Below are positions 48,537 through 61,868 of a DNA stretch of 64,000 bases, one piece after another; the stretch's first letter is position 1, and the number at the start of each line of letters is the position of its first letter. The notes beneath the pieces are model-generated. The model was not told the DNA's origin, did no database searches, and saw only the letters and a program-made list of their open reading frames with translations. Origin of the DNA: Staphylococcus schweitzeri (GTDB taxonomy: Bacteria; Bacillota; Bacilli; Staphylococcales; Staphylococcaceae). Where the stretch lies: the NCBI RefSeq assembly GCF_002902405.1, contig NZ_PPQS01000008.1, positions 1-64,000 on the forward strand, read 5' to 3'. The translations under genes were made by a program, and so were the position numbers.

Positions 48537-49190
48537 GTGGGTCAAAAAATTAATCCAATCGGACTTCGTGTTGGTATTATCCGTGATTGGGAAGCTAAAT
48601 GGTACGCTGAAAAAGACTTCGCTTCACTTTTACACGAAGATTTAAAAATCCGTAAATTTATTGATAATGAATTAAAAGAAGCATCAGTTTCTCACGTAGA
48701 GATTGAACGTGCTGCAAACCGTATCAACATTGCAATTCATACTGGTAAACCTGGTATGGTAATTGGTAAAGGCGGTTCAGAAATCGAAAAATTACGCAAC
48801 AAATTAAATGCGTTAACTGATAAAAAAGTACACATCAACGTAATTGAAATCAAAAAAGTTGATCTTGATGCTCGTTTAGTAGCAGAAAACATCGCACGTC
48901 AATTAGAAAACCGTGCTTCATTCCGTCGTGTACAAAAACAAGCAATTACTAGAGCTATGAAACTTGGTGCTAAAGGTATCAAAACTCAAGTATCTGGTCG
49001 TTTAGGCGGAGCTGATATCGCTCGTGCTGAACAATATTCAGAAGGAACTGTTCCACTTCATACATTACGTGCTGACATCGATTATGCACATGCTGAAGCT
49101 GACACTACTTACGGTAAATTAGGCGTTAAAGTATGGATCTATCGTGGAGAAGTTCTTCCTACTAAGAACACTAGTGGAGGAGGAAAATAA
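48537..49190 (+). CDS. rpsC: 30S ribosomal protein S3
   Basis: A 217-residue S3 with a GTG start. It carries the KH domain motif [19 protein letters not shown] (about residues 77-95) and the C-terminal domain with [21 protein letters not shown]3 forms part of the mRNA entry site and its helicase activity. Confidence 0.99.
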
Positions 49191-49192
49191 TA

Positions 49193-49627
49193 ATGTTACT
49201 ACCAAAACGTGTAAAATATCGTCGTCAACATCGTCCTAAAACAACTGGTCGTTCTAAAGGCGGTAACTACGTAACATTTGGTGAGTTTGGTTTACAAGCA
49301 ACTACAACGTCTTGGATCACATCTCGTCAAATCGAATCTGCTCGTATAGCAATGACACGTTACATGAAACGTGGCGGGAAAGTTTGGATTAAAATCTTCC
49401 CACATACACCATATACTAAAAAACCTTTAGAAGTACGTATGGGTGCTGGTAAAGGTGCGGTTGAAGGCTGGATCGCAGTTGTTAAACCAGGTAGAATTTT
49501 ATTCGAAGTTGCTGGCGTATCTGAAGAAGTTGCGCGTGAAGCACTACGTTTAGCAAGTCACAAACTTCCAGTAAAAACTAAGTTTGTAAAACGTGAGGAA
49601 TTGGGTGGTGAAACAAATGAAAGCTAA
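49193..49627 (+). CDS. rplP: 50S ribosomal protein L16
   Basis: A 144-residue L16 starting [15 protein letters not shown], with the 23S-binding segment [20 protein letters not shown]. It lies two bases after rpsC and overlaps rpmC by 11 bases. It contacts the A-site tRNA elbow and is a target of evernimicin-type antibiotics. Confidence 0.99.
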
Positions 49628-49826
49628 GGAAATTAGAGACTTAACCACTTCAGAAATCGAAGAACAAATCAAATCTTCAAAAGAAGAGCTTTTTAACCTA
49701 CGCTTTCAGTTAGCTACAGGTCAATTAGAAGAAACTGCACGTATTCGTACAGTAAGAAAAACGATTGCACGTCTAAAAACTGTTGCTCGTGAAAGAGAAA
49801 TTGAACAAAGTAAGGCTAATCAATAA
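49617..49826 (+). CDS. rpmC: 50S ribosomal protein L29
   Basis: A 69-residue, two-helix L29 with [18 protein letters not shown] and [19 protein letters not shown]. The ATG at 49617 lies inside the end of rplP and follows GGTGGTG; the longer in-frame start at 49593 is rejected on family length. Confidence 0.97.
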
Positions 49827-49849
49827 TTAAGTAAGAGGAGGTTACAAAA

Positions 49850-50113
49850 GTGAGCGAAAGAAACGATCGTAAAGTTTATGTAGGTAAAGTTGTTTCAGAC
49901 AAAATGGACAAGACTATTACAGTGCTTGTTGAAACTTACAAAACACACAAATTATACGGTAAACGAGTAAAATACTCTAAAAAATACAAAACTCATGATG
50001 AAAACAATTCAGCTAAATTAGGAGACATTGTTAAAATTCAAGAAACTCGTCCTTTATCAGCAACAAAACGTTTTCGTTTAGTAGAGATTGTTGAAGAGTC
50101 AGTAATTATTTAA
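49850..50113 (+). CDS. rpsQ: 30S ribosomal protein S17
   Basis: An 87-residue S17 from a GTG start after AGAGGAGG. The OB-fold segment [20 protein letters not shown] is typical, and [16 protein letters not shown] follows. It is a primary binder in early 30S assembly. Confidence 0.99.
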
Positions 50114-50141
50114 TACAAGTTTAGAGATAAGGGAGGTTTAA

Positions 50142-50513
<372 letters not shown>

Positions 50514-50548
50514 TAAATAACAACCAATACAAATAAGGAGGTGCCCAC

Positions 50549-50866
50549 ATGCATATCAAAAAAGGTGACAACGTTAAAGTTATCGCAGGTAAAGACAAAG
50601 GTAAAGAAGGTAAAGTAATCGCTACTCTACCTAAAAAAGACCGTGTCGTTGTGGAAGGTGTTAACATTATGAAAAAACACCAAAAACCAACTCAATTAAA
50701 TCCTGAAGGTGGAATCTTAGAAACAGAGGCAGCAATCCATGTTTCTAATGTACAATTATTAGACCCTAAAACAAACGAACCAACTCGTGTAGGTTACAAA
50801 TTTGTTGATGGTAAAAAAGTTCGTATCGCTAAAAAGTCTGGCGAAGAAATCAAAACTAATAATTAA
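50549..50866 (+). CDS. rplX: 50S ribosomal protein L24
   Basis: A 105-residue L24 with the KOW motif [19 protein letters not shown] at about residues 6-24. It is an assembly initiator of the large subunit. It follows AAGGAGG. Confidence 0.99.
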   Translation: MHIKKGDNVKVIAGKDKGKEGKVIATLPKKDRVVVEGVNIMKKHQKPTQLNPEGGILETEAAIHVSNVQLLDPKTNEPTRVGYKFVDGKKVRIAKKSGEEIKTNN

Positions 50867-50892
50867 TAACAAGTTGAAAGGAGGATCCCACT

Positions 50893-51432
50893 TTGAACCG
50901 TTTAAAAGAAAAGTTTAATACTGAAGTTACTGAAAGTTTAATGAAAAAATTCAATTATAGTTCAGTGATGGAAGTACCAAAAATAGATAAAATCGTTGTG
51001 AACATGGGTGTAGGTGACGCAGTACAAAATTCTAAAGTATTAGACAATGCTGTTGAAGAATTAGAATTAATCACTGGTCAAAAACCATTAGTAACTAAAG
51101 CTAAAAAATCAATCGCGACTTTCCGTTTACGTGAAGGTATGCCAATCGGTGCGAAAGTAACACTTCGCGGTGAAAGAATGTATGAATTCTTAGACAAATT
51201 AATTTCAGTATCATTACCACGTGTACGTGACTTCCAAGGTGTTTCTAAAAAAGCATTTGACGGACGCGGTAACTACACTTTAGGTGTTAAAGAACAATTA
51301 ATTTTCCCAGAAATCGACTATGATAAAGTAAGTAAAGTTAGAGGAATGGATATTGTTATCGTAACTACTGCTAACACTGATGAAGAAGCTCGTGAATTGT
51401 TAGCTAACTTCGGTATGCCATTCCGTAAATAA
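50893..51432 (+). CDS. rplE: 50S ribosomal protein L5
   Basis: A 179-residue L5 that binds 5S rRNA and the P-site tRNA. It uses a TTG start at 50893 behind AAGGAGG and has the conserved [20 protein letters not shown] and [20 protein letters not shown] segments. Confidence 0.99.
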   Translation: MNRLKEKFNTEVTESLMKKFNYSSVMEVPKIDKIVVNMGVGDAVQNSKVLDNAVEELELITGQKPLVTKAKKSIATFRLREGMPIGAKVTLRGERMYEFLDKLISVSLPRVRDFQGVSKKAFDGRGNYTLGVKEQLIFPEIDYDKVSKVRGMDIVIVTTANTDEEARELLANFGMPFRK

Positions 51433-51454
51433 TTATTTAAAGGAGGCTAATTAA

Positions 51455-51640
51455 GTGGCTAAAACTTCAATGGTTGCTAAGCAACAAAAAAAACAAAAAT
51501 ATGCAGTTCGTGAATACACTCGTTGTGAACGTTGTGGCCGTCCACATTCTGTATATCGTAAATTTAAATTATGCCGTATTTGTTTCCGTGAATTAGCTTA
51601 CAAAGGCCAAATCCCTGGCGTTCGTAAAGCTAGCTGGTAA
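51455..51640 (+). CDS. rpsN: 30S ribosomal protein S14, zinc-binding form
   Basis: A 61-residue short S14 (type Z) with a GTG start. The zinc ribbon is formed by [20 protein letters not shown] (about residues 24-43), two CxxC pairs. This is the normal Firmicute form at this locus; a longer zinc-free paralog, if present, must be elsewhere. Confidence 0.98.
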
Positions 51641-51671
51641 TAAAAAAGAGTCTGAAAGGAGGCAACAATCA

Positions 51672-52070
51672 ATGACAATGACAGATCCAATCGCAGATAT
51701 GCTTACTCGTGTAAGAAACGCAAACATGGTGCGTCACGAGAAATTAGAATTACCTGCATCAAATATCAAAAAAGAAATTGCTGAAATCTTAAAGAGTGAA
51801 GGTTTCATTAAAAATGTTGAATACGTAGAAGATGATAAACAAGGTGTACTTCGTTTATTCTTAAAATATGGTCAAAACGATGAGCGTGTTATCACAGGAT
51901 TAAAACGTATTTCAAAACCAGGTTTACGTGTTTATGCAAAAGCTAGCGAAATGCCTAAAGTATTAAATGGTTTAGGTATCGCATTAGTATCAACTTCTGA
52001 AGGTGTAATCACTGATAAAGAAGCAAGAAAACGTAATGTTGGTGGAGAAATTATCGCATACGTTTGGTAA
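51672..52070 (+). CDS. rpsH: 30S ribosomal protein S8
   Basis: A 132-residue S8 with [20 protein letters not shown] at the start and the end GGEIIAYVW. In E. coli it is the autogenous repressor of the spc operon. It lies 31 bases after rpsN; AAGGAGG precedes it. Confidence 0.99.
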
Positions 52071-52094
52071 TAAAAAATAAGGAGGTGCCATAAC

Positions 52095-52631
52095 ATGAGT
52101 CGTGTTGGTAAGAAAATTATTGACATTCCTAGTGACGTAACAGTAACTTTTGATGGAAATCATGTAACTGTTAAAGGTCCTAAAGGTGAATTATCAAGAA
52201 CTTTAAATGAAAGAATGACATTCAAACAAGAAGAAAACACAATTGAAGTTGTAAGACCATCTGATTCTAAAGAAGATAGAACAAACCATGGTACAACTCG
52301 TGCTTTATTAAACAATATGGTGCAAGGTGTTTCTCAAGGATACGAAAAAGTACTTGAGCTTGTTGGTGTAGGTTACCGTGCTCAAATGCAAGGTAAAGAC
52401 TTAATCCTTAACGTTGGTTATTCTCACCCAGTTGAAATTAAAGCTGAAGAGAATATTACTTTCTCAGTTGAGAAAAACACAGTTGTTAAAGTTGAAGGTA
52501 TTTCAAAAGAACAAGTTGGAGCATTAGCTTCTAACATCCGTTCAGTAAGACCTCCAGAACCTTATAAAGGTAAAGGTATTCGTTACCAAGGTGAATATGT
52601 TCGCCGTAAAGAAGGTAAAACTGGTAAATAA
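52095..52631 (+). CDS. rplF: 50S ribosomal protein L6
   Basis: A 178-residue L6 with two tandem repeats of its fold. The C-terminal motif [20 protein letters not shown] is the 23S sarcin-ricin loop contact. Changes in L6 are linked to one class of fusidic acid resistance in S. aureus; the gene here is full length. Confidence 0.99.
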   Translation: MSRVGKKIIDIPSDVTVTFDGNHVTVKGPKGELSRTLNERMTFKQEENTIEVVRPSDSKEDRTNHGTTRALLNNMVQGVSQGYEKVLELVGVGYRAQMQGKDLILNVGYSHPVEIKAEENITFSVEKNTVVKVEGISKEQVGALASNIRSVRPPEPYKGKGIRYQGEYVRRKEGKTGK

Positions 52632-52662
52632 TAGATAAAACTCTACAGAAAGGAGTATTGAA

Positions 52663-53022
52663 ATGATCAGTAAAATTGATAAAAACAAAGTGCGTTTAAA
52701 AAGACATGCTCGTGTTCGTACTAACTTATCAGGTACAGCTGAAAAGCCACGTTTAAACGTATATCGTTCAAACAAGCATATCTACGCTCAAATTATTGAT
52801 GATAATAAAGGCGTAACATTAGCTCAAGCTTCTTCAAAAGATAGCGACATTGCTACTTCAGCAACTAAAGTTGAATTAGCATCTAAAGTCGGTGAAGCAA
52901 TTGCTAAAAAAGCTGCTGACAAAGGCATTAAAGAAATCGTATTTGACCGTGGAGGATATTTATATCACGGACGTGTTAAAGCATTAGCAGAAGCTGCAAG
53001 AGAAAGCGGATTAGAATTTTAA
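52663..53022 (+). CDS. rplR: 50S ribosomal protein L18
   Basis: A 119-residue L18 that binds 5S rRNA with L5. It contains [20 protein letters not shown] and the end [27 protein letters not shown] precedes it. Confidence 0.99.
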   Translation: MISKIDKNKVRLKRHARVRTNLSGTAEKPRLNVYRSNKHIYAQIIDDNKGVTLAQASSKDSDIATSATKVELASKVGEAIAKKAADKGIKEIVFDRGGYLYHGRVKALAEAARESGLEF

Positions 53023-53042
53023 TTTAAAGGAGGGACAAATAC

Positions 53043-53543
53043 ATGGCTCGTAGAGAAGAAGAGACGAAAGAATTTGAAGAACGCGTTGTTACAATCAACC
53101 GTGTAGCAAAAGTTGTAAAAGGTGGTCGTCGTTTCCGTTTCACTGCATTAGTTGTAGTTGGAGACAAAAATGGTCGTGTAGGTTTCGGTACTGGTAAAGC
53201 ACAAGAAGTACCTGAAGCAATCAAAAAAGCTGTAGAAGCAGCTAAAAAAGATTTAGTAGTTGTTCCACGTGTTGAAGGTACAACTCCACACACAATTACT
53301 GGCCGTTACGGTTCAGGAAGCGTATTTATGAAACCGGCTGCACCTGGTACAGGGGTTATCGCTGGTGGTCCTGTTCGTGCCGTGCTTGAATTAGCAGGTA
53401 TTACAGATATCTTAAGTAAATCATTAGGATCAAACACTCCAATTAACATGGTTCGTGCGACAATCAATGGTTTACAAAACCTTAAAAATGCTGAAGATGT
53501 TGCGAAATTACGTGGCAAAACAGTAGAAGAATTATACAATTAA
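53043..53543 (+). CDS. rpsE: 30S ribosomal protein S5
   Basis: A 166-residue S5 with the double-stranded RNA-binding-like N-terminal domain ([19 protein letters not shown]) and the loop around [20 protein letters not shown]. Spectinomycin-resistance positions lie in the KVVKGGRR loop; it looks wild type. Confidence 0.99.
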   Translation: MARREEETKEFEERVVTINRVAKVVKGGRRFRFTALVVVGDKNGRVGFGTGKAQEVPEAIKKAVEAAKKDLVVVPRVEGTTPHTITGRYGSGSVFMKPAAPGTGVIAGGPVRAVLELAGITDILSKSLGSNTPINMVRATINGLQNLKNAEDVAKLRGKTVEELYN

Positions 53544-53559
53544 GGAGGGAAAACTAGTT

Positions 53560-53739
53560 ATGGCTAAATTACAAATTACCCTCACTCGTAGTGTTATTGG
53601 TCGTCCTGAAACACAACGTAAAACTGTTGAAGCTTTAGGTCTTAAAAAGACTAACAGTTCAGTAGTTGTTGAAGATAACCCTGCTATTCGTGGGCAAATC
53701 AACAAAGTTAAGCACTTATTAACAGTAGAAGAAAAATAA
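53560..53739 (+). CDS. rpmD: 50S ribosomal protein L30
   Basis: A 59-residue L30 reading [20 protein letters not shown], then [20 protein letters not shown], and ending KHLLTVEEK. It lies 16 bases after rpsE behind TAAGGAGGG. This short gene fills the gap between rpsE and rplO. Confidence 0.97.
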
Positions 53740-53755
53740 TCAAGGAGGTGCCGAA

Positions 53756-54195
53756 ATGAAATTACATGAGTTAAAACCGGCAGAAGGTTCACGTAAAGAA
53801 CGCAATCGTGTTGGACGTGGTGTTGCGACAGGTAACGGTAAAACAAGTGGTCGCGGTCACAAAGGTCAAAAAGCTCGTTCAGGCGGTGGTGTAAGACCAG
53901 GATTTGAAGGTGGTCAATTACCATTATTCCGTCGTTTACCAAAACGTGGTTTTACTAACATAAATCGTAAAGAATATGCTATTGTTAACTTAGACCAACT
54001 TAATAAATTTGAAGATGGTACTGAAGTAACTCCAGCTTTATTAGTAGAATCTGGTGTTGTTAAGAATGAAAAATCTGGTATTAAAATACTAGGTAATGGT
54101 TCACTTGATAAGAAATTGACAGTGAAAGCTCATAAATTCTCAGCTTCAGCAGCAGAAGCTATTGATGCTAAAGGTGGAGCACACGAGGTGATCTA

Positions 54196-54196
<1 letters not shown>
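53756..54196 (+). CDS. rplO: 50S ribosomal protein L15
   Basis: A 146-residue L15. The long glycine/arginine-rich extension [20 protein letters not shown] reaches deep into 23S rRNA. The stop overlaps the secY start by one base (TAATG). Confidence 0.99.
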
Positions 54197-56152
<1,956 letters not shown>

Positions 56153-56344
56153 TAGATCAACTTTAAGCGGTCTATTTTAAGTGAGGCATGATTTAATCAT
56201 ATTAGATAGATGAGAGTGGCAATTAACGATAATTAATTCCCGTAATTTTTGTTTAACTTATAAAATTAATCACTGATAGATTCGTAACAATAAAGTTGTC
56301 TATTGACGATTACCTTACTATTGCAAAAAGGGGGAAGTTAATCA
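56153..56344. other. Gap between adk and infA, without map
   Basis: These 192 bases contain no gene. In Bacillus the methionine aminopeptidase gene map lies here. TTGTCT at about 56296 and TATTGC 17 bases later are a weak promoter candidate for infA and the alpha part. AAAAGGGGGAAG is the infA ribosome site. Confidence 0.5.
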
Positions 56345-56563
56345 ATGGCTAAACAAGATGTAATTGAATTAGAAGGTACTGTATTAGATACTTTACCGAA
56401 CGCAATGTTTAAAGTAGAATTAGAAAACGGTCATGAGATTTTAGCTCACGTAAGTGGTAAAATCAGAATGAATTACATTCGTATTCTACCTGGCGACAAA
56501 GTAACTGTTGAGATGTCTCCGTACGATTTAACACGCGGAAGAATTACTTATCGTTATAAATAA
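56345..56563 (+). CDS. infA: Translation initiation factor IF-1
   Basis: A 72-residue OB-fold IF-1, starting [20 protein letters not shown] and ending [10 protein letters not shown]. It binds the 30S A site during initiation. It starts the alpha section and is 31 bases from rpmJ. Confidence 0.99.
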
Positions 56564-56582
56564 TCGTCACTCCATAATATAG

Positions 56583-56708
<126 letters not shown>

Positions 56709-56730
56709 TAAAAGAGAGGTGTAAATTAAT

Positions 56731-57096
56731 ATGGCACGTATTGCAGGAGTAGATATTCCACGTGAAAAACGCGTAGTTATCTCATTAACTTATATATACG
56801 GTATCGGTACGGCAACTGCTCAAAAAATTCTTGAAGAAGCTAACGTATCAGCTGATACTCGTGTGAAAGATTTAACTGATGACGAATTAGGTCGCATCCG
56901 TGAAGTTGTAGACGGTTATAAAGTTGAAGGTGACTTACGTCGTGAAACTAACTTAAATATTAAACGTTTAATGGAAATTTCATCATACCGTGGTATCCGT
57001 CACCGTCGTGGCTTACCAGTTCGTGGTCAAAAAACGAAAAACAATGCTCGTACTCGTAAAGGACCAGTTAAAACGGTAGCTAATAAGAAAAAATAA
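56731..57096 (+). CDS. rpsM: 30S ribosomal protein S13
   Basis: A 121-residue S13 with [20 protein letters not shown] at the start and the basic C-terminal tail [20 protein letters not shown] that touches the P-site tRNA. AGAGAGG precedes it. Confidence 0.99.
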   Translation: MARIAGVDIPREKRVVISLTYIYGIGTATAQKILEEANVSADTRVKDLTDDELGRIREVVDGYKVEGDLRRETNLNIKRLMEISSYRGIRHRRGLPVRGQKTKNNARTRKGPVKTVANKKK

Positions 57097-57119
57097 TAGG
57101 TAAAGGAGGCAAATTTTAA

Positions 57120-57509
57120 ATGGCACGTAAACAAGTATCTCGTAAACGTAGAGTGAAAAAGAATATTGAAAATGGTGTAGCACACATCCGTTCAACATTC
57201 AACAATACTATTGTAACTATCACTGATGAATTCGGTAATGCTTTATCATGGTCATCAGCTGGTGCATTAGGATTTAAAGGATCTAAAAAATCAACACCAT
57301 TTGCAGCACAAATGGCTTCTGAAACTGCATCTAAATCAGCTATGGAGCATGGTTTAAAAACAGTTGAAGTAACAGTTAAAGGACCTGGTCCAGGTCGTGA
57401 ATCAGCTATTCGTGCATTACAATCTGCAGGTTTAGAAGTAACTGCAATCAGAGACGTTACTCCAGTACCTCATAACGGTTGTCGTCCACCAAAACGTCGT
57501 CGTGTATAA
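57120..57509 (+). CDS. rpsK: 30S ribosomal protein S11
   Basis: A 129-residue S11 of the platform, with [20 protein letters not shown] and the conserved end [19 protein letters not shown]. It lies 24 bases after rpsM. Confidence 0.99.
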
Positions 57510-57582
57510 TTTTGATGGTATTGTTACAGGTCACTGAGCAAACATTCTAAATTAAGTCGACGTATATAAGGAGGATATTTAA

Positions 57583-58527
57583 ATGATAGAAATCGAAAAA
57601 CCTAGAATTGAGACAATTGAAATTAGTGAAGATGCTAAATTCGGTAAGTTCGTTGTTGAACCACTAGAACGTGGCTACGGTACTACACTAGGAAACTCCT
57701 TACGTCGTATCCTACTATCTTCATTACCAGGTGCAGCCGTTAAGTATATTGAAATTGAGGGAGTTTTACATGAATTCTCAGCAGTAGATAATGTAGTTGA
57801 AGATGTTTCTACAATCATTATGAACATTAAACAATTAGCATTAAAAATCTATTCTGAAGAAGATAAAACTTTAGAAATTGATGTACGTGATGAAGGCGAA
57901 GTAACTGCAAGCGACATTACACATGATAGTGATGTTGAAATTTTAAACCCAGAGCTTAAAATTGCAACAGTATCTAAAGGTGGTCACTTAAAAATTCGTC
58001 TAGTTGCTAACAAGGGTAGAGGTTACGCATTAGCAGAACAAAATAATACTAGTGATTTACCAATTGGTGTAATCCCTGTTGATTCATTGTATTCACCTGT
58101 TGAACGTGTGAACTATACTGTTGAAAATACACGTGTAGGTCAAAGCAGTGATTTTGATAAATTAACATTGGATGTTTGGACTAATGGTTCAATCACACCA
58201 CAAGAATCAGTTTCATTAGCAGCAAAAATAATGACTGAACACTTGAATATCTTCGTTGGTCTTACTGATGAAGCACAAAATGCTGAAATCATGATTGAAA
58301 AAGAAGAAGATCAAAAAGAAAAAGTATTAGAAATGTCTATCGAAGAATTAGACTTATCTGTACGTTCATATAACTGCTTAAAACGCGCAGGAATTAATTC
58401 TGTTCAAGAGTTAGCTGATAAATCTGAAGCTGACATGATGAAAGTACGTAATTTAGGTCGTAAATCTTTAGAAGAAGTTAAATACAAATTAGAAGATTTA
58501 GGATTAGGATTAAGAAAAGAAGATTGA
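57583..58527 (+). CDS. rpoA: RNA polymerase subunit alpha
   Basis: A 314-residue alpha subunit. The N-terminal assembly domain has [20 protein letters not shown] (about residues 26-45). After the linker, the C-terminal domain, with [20 protein letters not shown] (about residues 248-267), binds UP-element DNA and activators. It is separated from rpsK by 73 bases and from rplQ by 16. Confidence 0.99.
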   Translation: MIEIEKPRIETIEISEDAKFGKFVVEPLERGYGTTLGNSLRRILLSSLPGAAVKYIEIEGVLHEFSAVDNVVEDVSTIIMNIKQLALKIYSEEDKTLEIDVRDEGEVTASDITHDSDVEILNPELKIATVSKGGHLKIRLVANKGRGYALAEQNNTSDLPIGVIPVDSLYSPVERVNYTVENTRVGQSSDFDKLTLDVWTNGSITPQESVSLAAKIMTEHLNIFVGLTDEAQNAEIMIEKEEDQKEKVLEMSIEELDLSVRSYNCLKRAGINSVQELADKSEADMMKVRNLGRKSLEEVKYKLEDLGLGLRKED

Positions 58528-58543
58528 TAAAGGAGGTTAACTC

Positions 58544-58912
58544 ATGGGTTACAGAAAATTAGGTCGTACTTCTGATCAACGTAAAGCTATGTTACGTGAC
58601 TTAGCTACTTCACTTATTATTAGTGAGCGTATTGAAACTACAGAAGCTCGTGCAAAAGAAGTTCGCAGTGTTGTTGAGAAATTAATCACTTTAGGTAAAA
58701 AGGGAGATTTAGCTTCTCGTCGTAATGCAGCTAAAACTTTACGTAATGTTGAAATCTTAAATGAAGATGAAACTACACAAACTGCACTTCAAAAATTATT
58801 TGGTGAAATCGCAGAACGTTATACAGAACGTCAAGGTGGTTACACTCGTATCCTTAAACAAGGCCCTCGTCGCGGTGACGGTGCTGAATCAGTAATTATC
58901 GAATTAGTATAA
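58544..58912 (+). CDS. rplQ: 50S ribosomal protein L17
   Basis: A 122-residue L17 beginning [20 protein letters not shown]. It is the last gene of the S10-spc-alpha cluster and is followed by two terminators. AAAGGAGG precedes it. Confidence 0.99.
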
Positions 58913-59003
58913 CAATTTATATAAATGCACTAACTACTTTTATATAAAGCAAATGAGTGCAACGATAATGTTTGCCACATACAAATATTGTCTAGCTCAG
59001 AGT

Positions 59004-59071
59004 ACCCCATCAACTAAATAAAGATTTAAAGCGTGAACTCAACAAACTTATGATGGGGTGCGCGCTTTTTT
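59004..59071 (+). terminator. First terminator after rplQ
   Basis: ACCCCATCA (59004-59012) pairs perfectly with TGATGGGGT (59051-59059). An alternative stem AAAGCG / CGCTTT (59028-59033 / 59063-59068) ends right at the T run. The two stems are mutually exclusive or nested, so the structure may switch. Confidence 0.75.
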
Positions 59072-59082
59072 ATTGTATAAGC

Positions 59083-59127
59083 TATCGGACTTTTGAACAG
59101 AAATGTTTACAAGTCCGATATTTTTTT
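59083..59127 (+). terminator. Second terminator after rplQ
   Basis: Perfect 10-bp arms TATCGGACTT (59083-59092) and AAGTCCGATA (59111-59120) are followed directly by seven T residues. This is a classic intrinsic terminator, about 170 bases after rplQ. Confidence 0.95.
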
Positions 59128-59401
59128 GTTTCAGAGATTCGCATTTTGAATGATTCATTATATTAAACTAATTAAGTTGTATGGTATAGTTATTAAATAT
59201 TATTTTTGTGGCATTTATGTATAATCAATAAAGTTGGATTAAGGTCTTCAGAAATTGTAGAATCAACGAATGTGAATGGAAATGAGCTGGGAAGTAGTTT
59301 AATTACTTTCAATATATTGTAATCATAATCAATGTCATATACAGCGTTTTATAAATATTGTAAAATATGAGAGATACACGAATCGTAAAGGAGAGAGACA
59401 A

Positions 59402-60211
59402 GTGGAGGATATGAATTCAATTATTGCATTTAAAAACGTTTCATTTCAATACCAAAGTGATGCATCCTTCACATTGAAAGATGTTTCTTTTAATATTCCT
59501 AAAGGTCAATGGACATCTATTGTTGGTCATAATGGTTCTGGAAAGTCCACTATTGCTAAATTAATGATTGGTATTGAAAAAATTAAATCAGGTGAGATTT
59601 TTTATAATAGTCAGGTTGTTACTGACGATAATCTTGAAAAGTTACGAAAAGAAATTGGGATTGTTTTTCAGAATCCGGATAATCAATTTGTTGGTTCAAT
59701 TGTAAAATACGATGTTGCATTTGGACTTGAAAATCATGCGGTTCCACACGACGAAATGCACAGAAGAGTCAGCGAAGCACTTAAACAAGTAGATATGTTA
59801 GAACGTGCAGATTATGAACCTAATGCATTATCGGGGGGACAGAAGCAGCGTGTGGCTATAGCAAGTGTATTAGCACTTAACCCCTCTGTCATTATATTAG
59901 ACGAAGCAACATCCATGTTAGATCCGAACGCTCGTCATAATCTACTTAATATAGTAAGAAAAGTTAAAGAAGAACATAACATTACAATCATTTCTATTAC
60001 CCATGATTTATCTGAGGCGATGGAAGCAGATTATGTTATCGTTATGAATAAAGGGACTGTCTATAAACAAGGCACAGCGATTGAAATTTTCGACCATGCA
60101 GAAGAGTTAACAACAATAGGTCTAGATTTGCCATTCCCAATCAAAATAAATCAAATGCTGGGACACCAAACATCATTCTTAACTTATGAAGGGCTGGTGG
60201 ATCAACTATGA
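59402..60211 (+). CDS. ecfA1: ECF transporter ATPase EcfA1
   Basis: A 269-residue ABC ATPase of the shared energy-coupling module for vitamin uptake. Walker A is [14 protein letters not shown] (about residues 41-54), the Q-loop is in [13 protein letters not shown], the signature is [17 protein letters not shown] (about residues 140-156) and Walker B is [12 protein letters not shown]. The start is a GTG at 59402 after AAGGAGAG; an ATG three codons later is possible. It overlaps ecfA2 by four bases. Some residues in the middle and end differ from S. aureus as I recall it. Confidence 0.96.
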   Translation: MEDMNSIIAFKNVSFQYQSDASFTLKDVSFNIPKGQWTSIVGHNGSGKSTIAKLMIGIEKIKSGEIFYNSQVVTDDNLEKLRKEIGIVFQNPDNQFVGSIVKYDVAFGLENHAVPHDEMHRRVSEALKQVDMLERADYEPNALSGGQKQRVAIASVLALNPSVIILDEATSMLDPNARHNLLNIVRKVKEEHNITIISITHDLSEAMEADYVIVMNKGTVYKQGTAIEIFDHAEELTTIGLDLPFPIKINQMLGHQTSFLTYEGLVDQL

Positions 60212-61068
60212 CTATACGCTTTGACAATGTAAGTTATACCTATCAAAAAGGGACACCATACCAGCATCAAGCTATTCATGATGTTAATACAGAATTTGAG
60301 CAAGGTAAATATTACGCCATCGTTGGACAAACGGGTAGTGGTAAATCAACATTGATACAAAATATTAATGCACTGTTAAAGCCAACTAGTGGTAAAGTTA
60401 CAATTAATGATGTTGAGGTTACACATAAGACTAAAGATAAATTTATTAGACCACTAAGAAAAAGAATTGGCATGGTCTTTCAATTTCCAGAATCACAATT
60501 ATTTGAAGATACAGTAGAACGTGAAATGATATTTGGACCTAAAAACTTTAAAATGAATTTAGATGAAGCCAAAAGTTATGCATATCGTTTATTGATGGAC
60601 CTTGGTTTTTCAAGAGATGTAATGTTACAATCACCATTTCAAATGTCAGGTGGACAAATGCGTAAAATAGCGATTGTATCGATATTGGCAATGAATCCTG
60701 ATATTATCGTGGTTGATGAACCTACAGCAGGACTTGATCCACAAAGTAAACGACAAGTAATGCGATTACTAAAGTCACTACAAACAGATGAAAATAAGGC
60801 AATTATCCTAATTTCACATGATATGAATGAAGTCGCGCGTTATGCAGATGAAGTCATCGTTATGAAAGAAGGTAGTATAGTGTCGCAAACATCACCAAAA
60901 GAGCTCTTCAAAGATAAAGAAAAGCTGGTGAATTGGCACATTGGTTTACCAGAAATTGTTCAGTTACAATATGACTTTGAACAAAAACATCAAACAAAAT
61001 TAAAAGATATTGCCTTAACTGAAGAAGCATTTGTAAGCTTGTATAAGGAGTGGCAACATGAAAAATAA
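60208..61068 (+). CDS. ecfA2: ECF transporter ATPase EcfA2
   Basis: A 286-residue ABC ATPase that pairs with EcfA1. Walker A is [14 protein letters not shown], the signature is [15 protein letters not shown] and Walker B is [12 protein letters not shown]. The signature differs from the consensus LSGGQ, as is common in EcfA2. It overlaps ecfT by 11 bases. Confidence 0.97.
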   Translation: MTIRFDNVSYTYQKGTPYQHQAIHDVNTEFEQGKYYAIVGQTGSGKSTLIQNINALLKPTSGKVTINDVEVTHKTKDKFIRPLRKRIGMVFQFPESQLFEDTVEREMIFGPKNFKMNLDEAKSYAYRLLMDLGFSRDVMLQSPFQMSGGQMRKIAIVSILAMNPDIIVVDEPTAGLDPQSKRQVMRLLKSLQTDENKAIILISHDMNEVARYADEVIVMKEGSIVSQTSPKELFKDKEKLVNWHIGLPEIVQLQYDFEQKHQTKLKDIALTEEAFVSLYKEWQHEK

Positions 61069-61864
61069 ATTGATTATAGGGCGATATTTACCAATTAATT
61101 CCTTTGTTCATCATCTTGATCCAAGAGCAAAGTTAATGTTTGTCTTTTTATTTATTATATTAATATTTTTTTGTCACTCACCTCTAACATACCTTTGGGT
61201 GTTTGCACTTATCTTATTCTTTATGAGATTAGCAAAAATTCAATTTTGGTTCTTAATTAAAGGTTTAACGCCAATATTTTTCTTTTTAATTTTCACATTA
61301 ATGATGCATATATTTTTAACTAAAGGTGGTCATGTATTAGTTGAATGGCACGGTATTACGATTGAAACTAATGGTATTTTAGAAGGTATATATATATCAC
61401 TGCGTTTAATTGGGATTGTGATGATTGCAACAATTATGACACTATCTACAAGTCCAATTGATTTAACAGATGCGTTTGAAAGATTACTTGCACCACTAAA
61501 AATGTTTAAATTACCAGTACATCAATTAAGTATGATTATGTCCATTGCTTTAAGGTTTATTCCGACATTAATGGATGAGTTAGATAAAATCATTTTGGCG
61601 CAAAAGTCGCGTGGTTCTGAAATAAGTTCAGGGAACATTGCAACACGTATTAAATCATTTATTCCATTGCTAGTTCCACTATTCATCTCAGCTTTCCAAC
61701 GCGCCGAAGAATTAGCGGTCGCTATGGAAGTTAGGGGCTATGATGCCAATGTTAAGAGAACGAGCTACAGACAGCTTAAATGGCAATTGAGAGATACGTT
61801 ATCTTTAATCATGATTATCCCAATTACAATTATTTTATTCGTATTAAAATATTCAGGAGTGTAA
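61058..61864 (+). CDS. ecfT: ECF transporter membrane subunit EcfT
   Basis: A 268-residue membrane protein that couples the ATPases to vitamin-specific S-components such as BioY. Early [18 protein letters not shown] is the usual start. The two coupling motifs are [12 protein letters not shown] and [14 protein letters not shown], each with the typical A-x-x-x-R-G core. About five to six helices are present. The truA gene starts five bases after it. Confidence 0.97.
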   Translation: MKNKLIIGRYLPINSFVHHLDPRAKLMFVFLFIILIFFCHSPLTYLWVFALILFFMRLAKIQFWFLIKGLTPIFFFLIFTLMMHIFLTKGGHVLVEWHGITIETNGILEGIYISLRLIGIVMIATIMTLSTSPIDLTDAFERLLAPLKMFKLPVHQLSMIMSIALRFIPTLMDELDKIILAQKSRGSEISSGNIATRIKSFIPLLVPLFISAFQRAEELAVAMEVRGYDANVKRTSYRQLKWQLRDTLSLIMIIPITIILFVLKYSGV

Positions 61865-61868
61865 ATTC

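Larger units (their letters stand above)
58913..59401. other. Intergenic region between rplQ and ecfA1
   Basis: This 489-bp gap holds the two terminators in its first half. The second half is AT-rich and must contain the promoter of the ecfA1-ecfA2-ecfT-truA run, but I could not fix one with confidence. No coding frame is visible. Confidence 0.6.
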
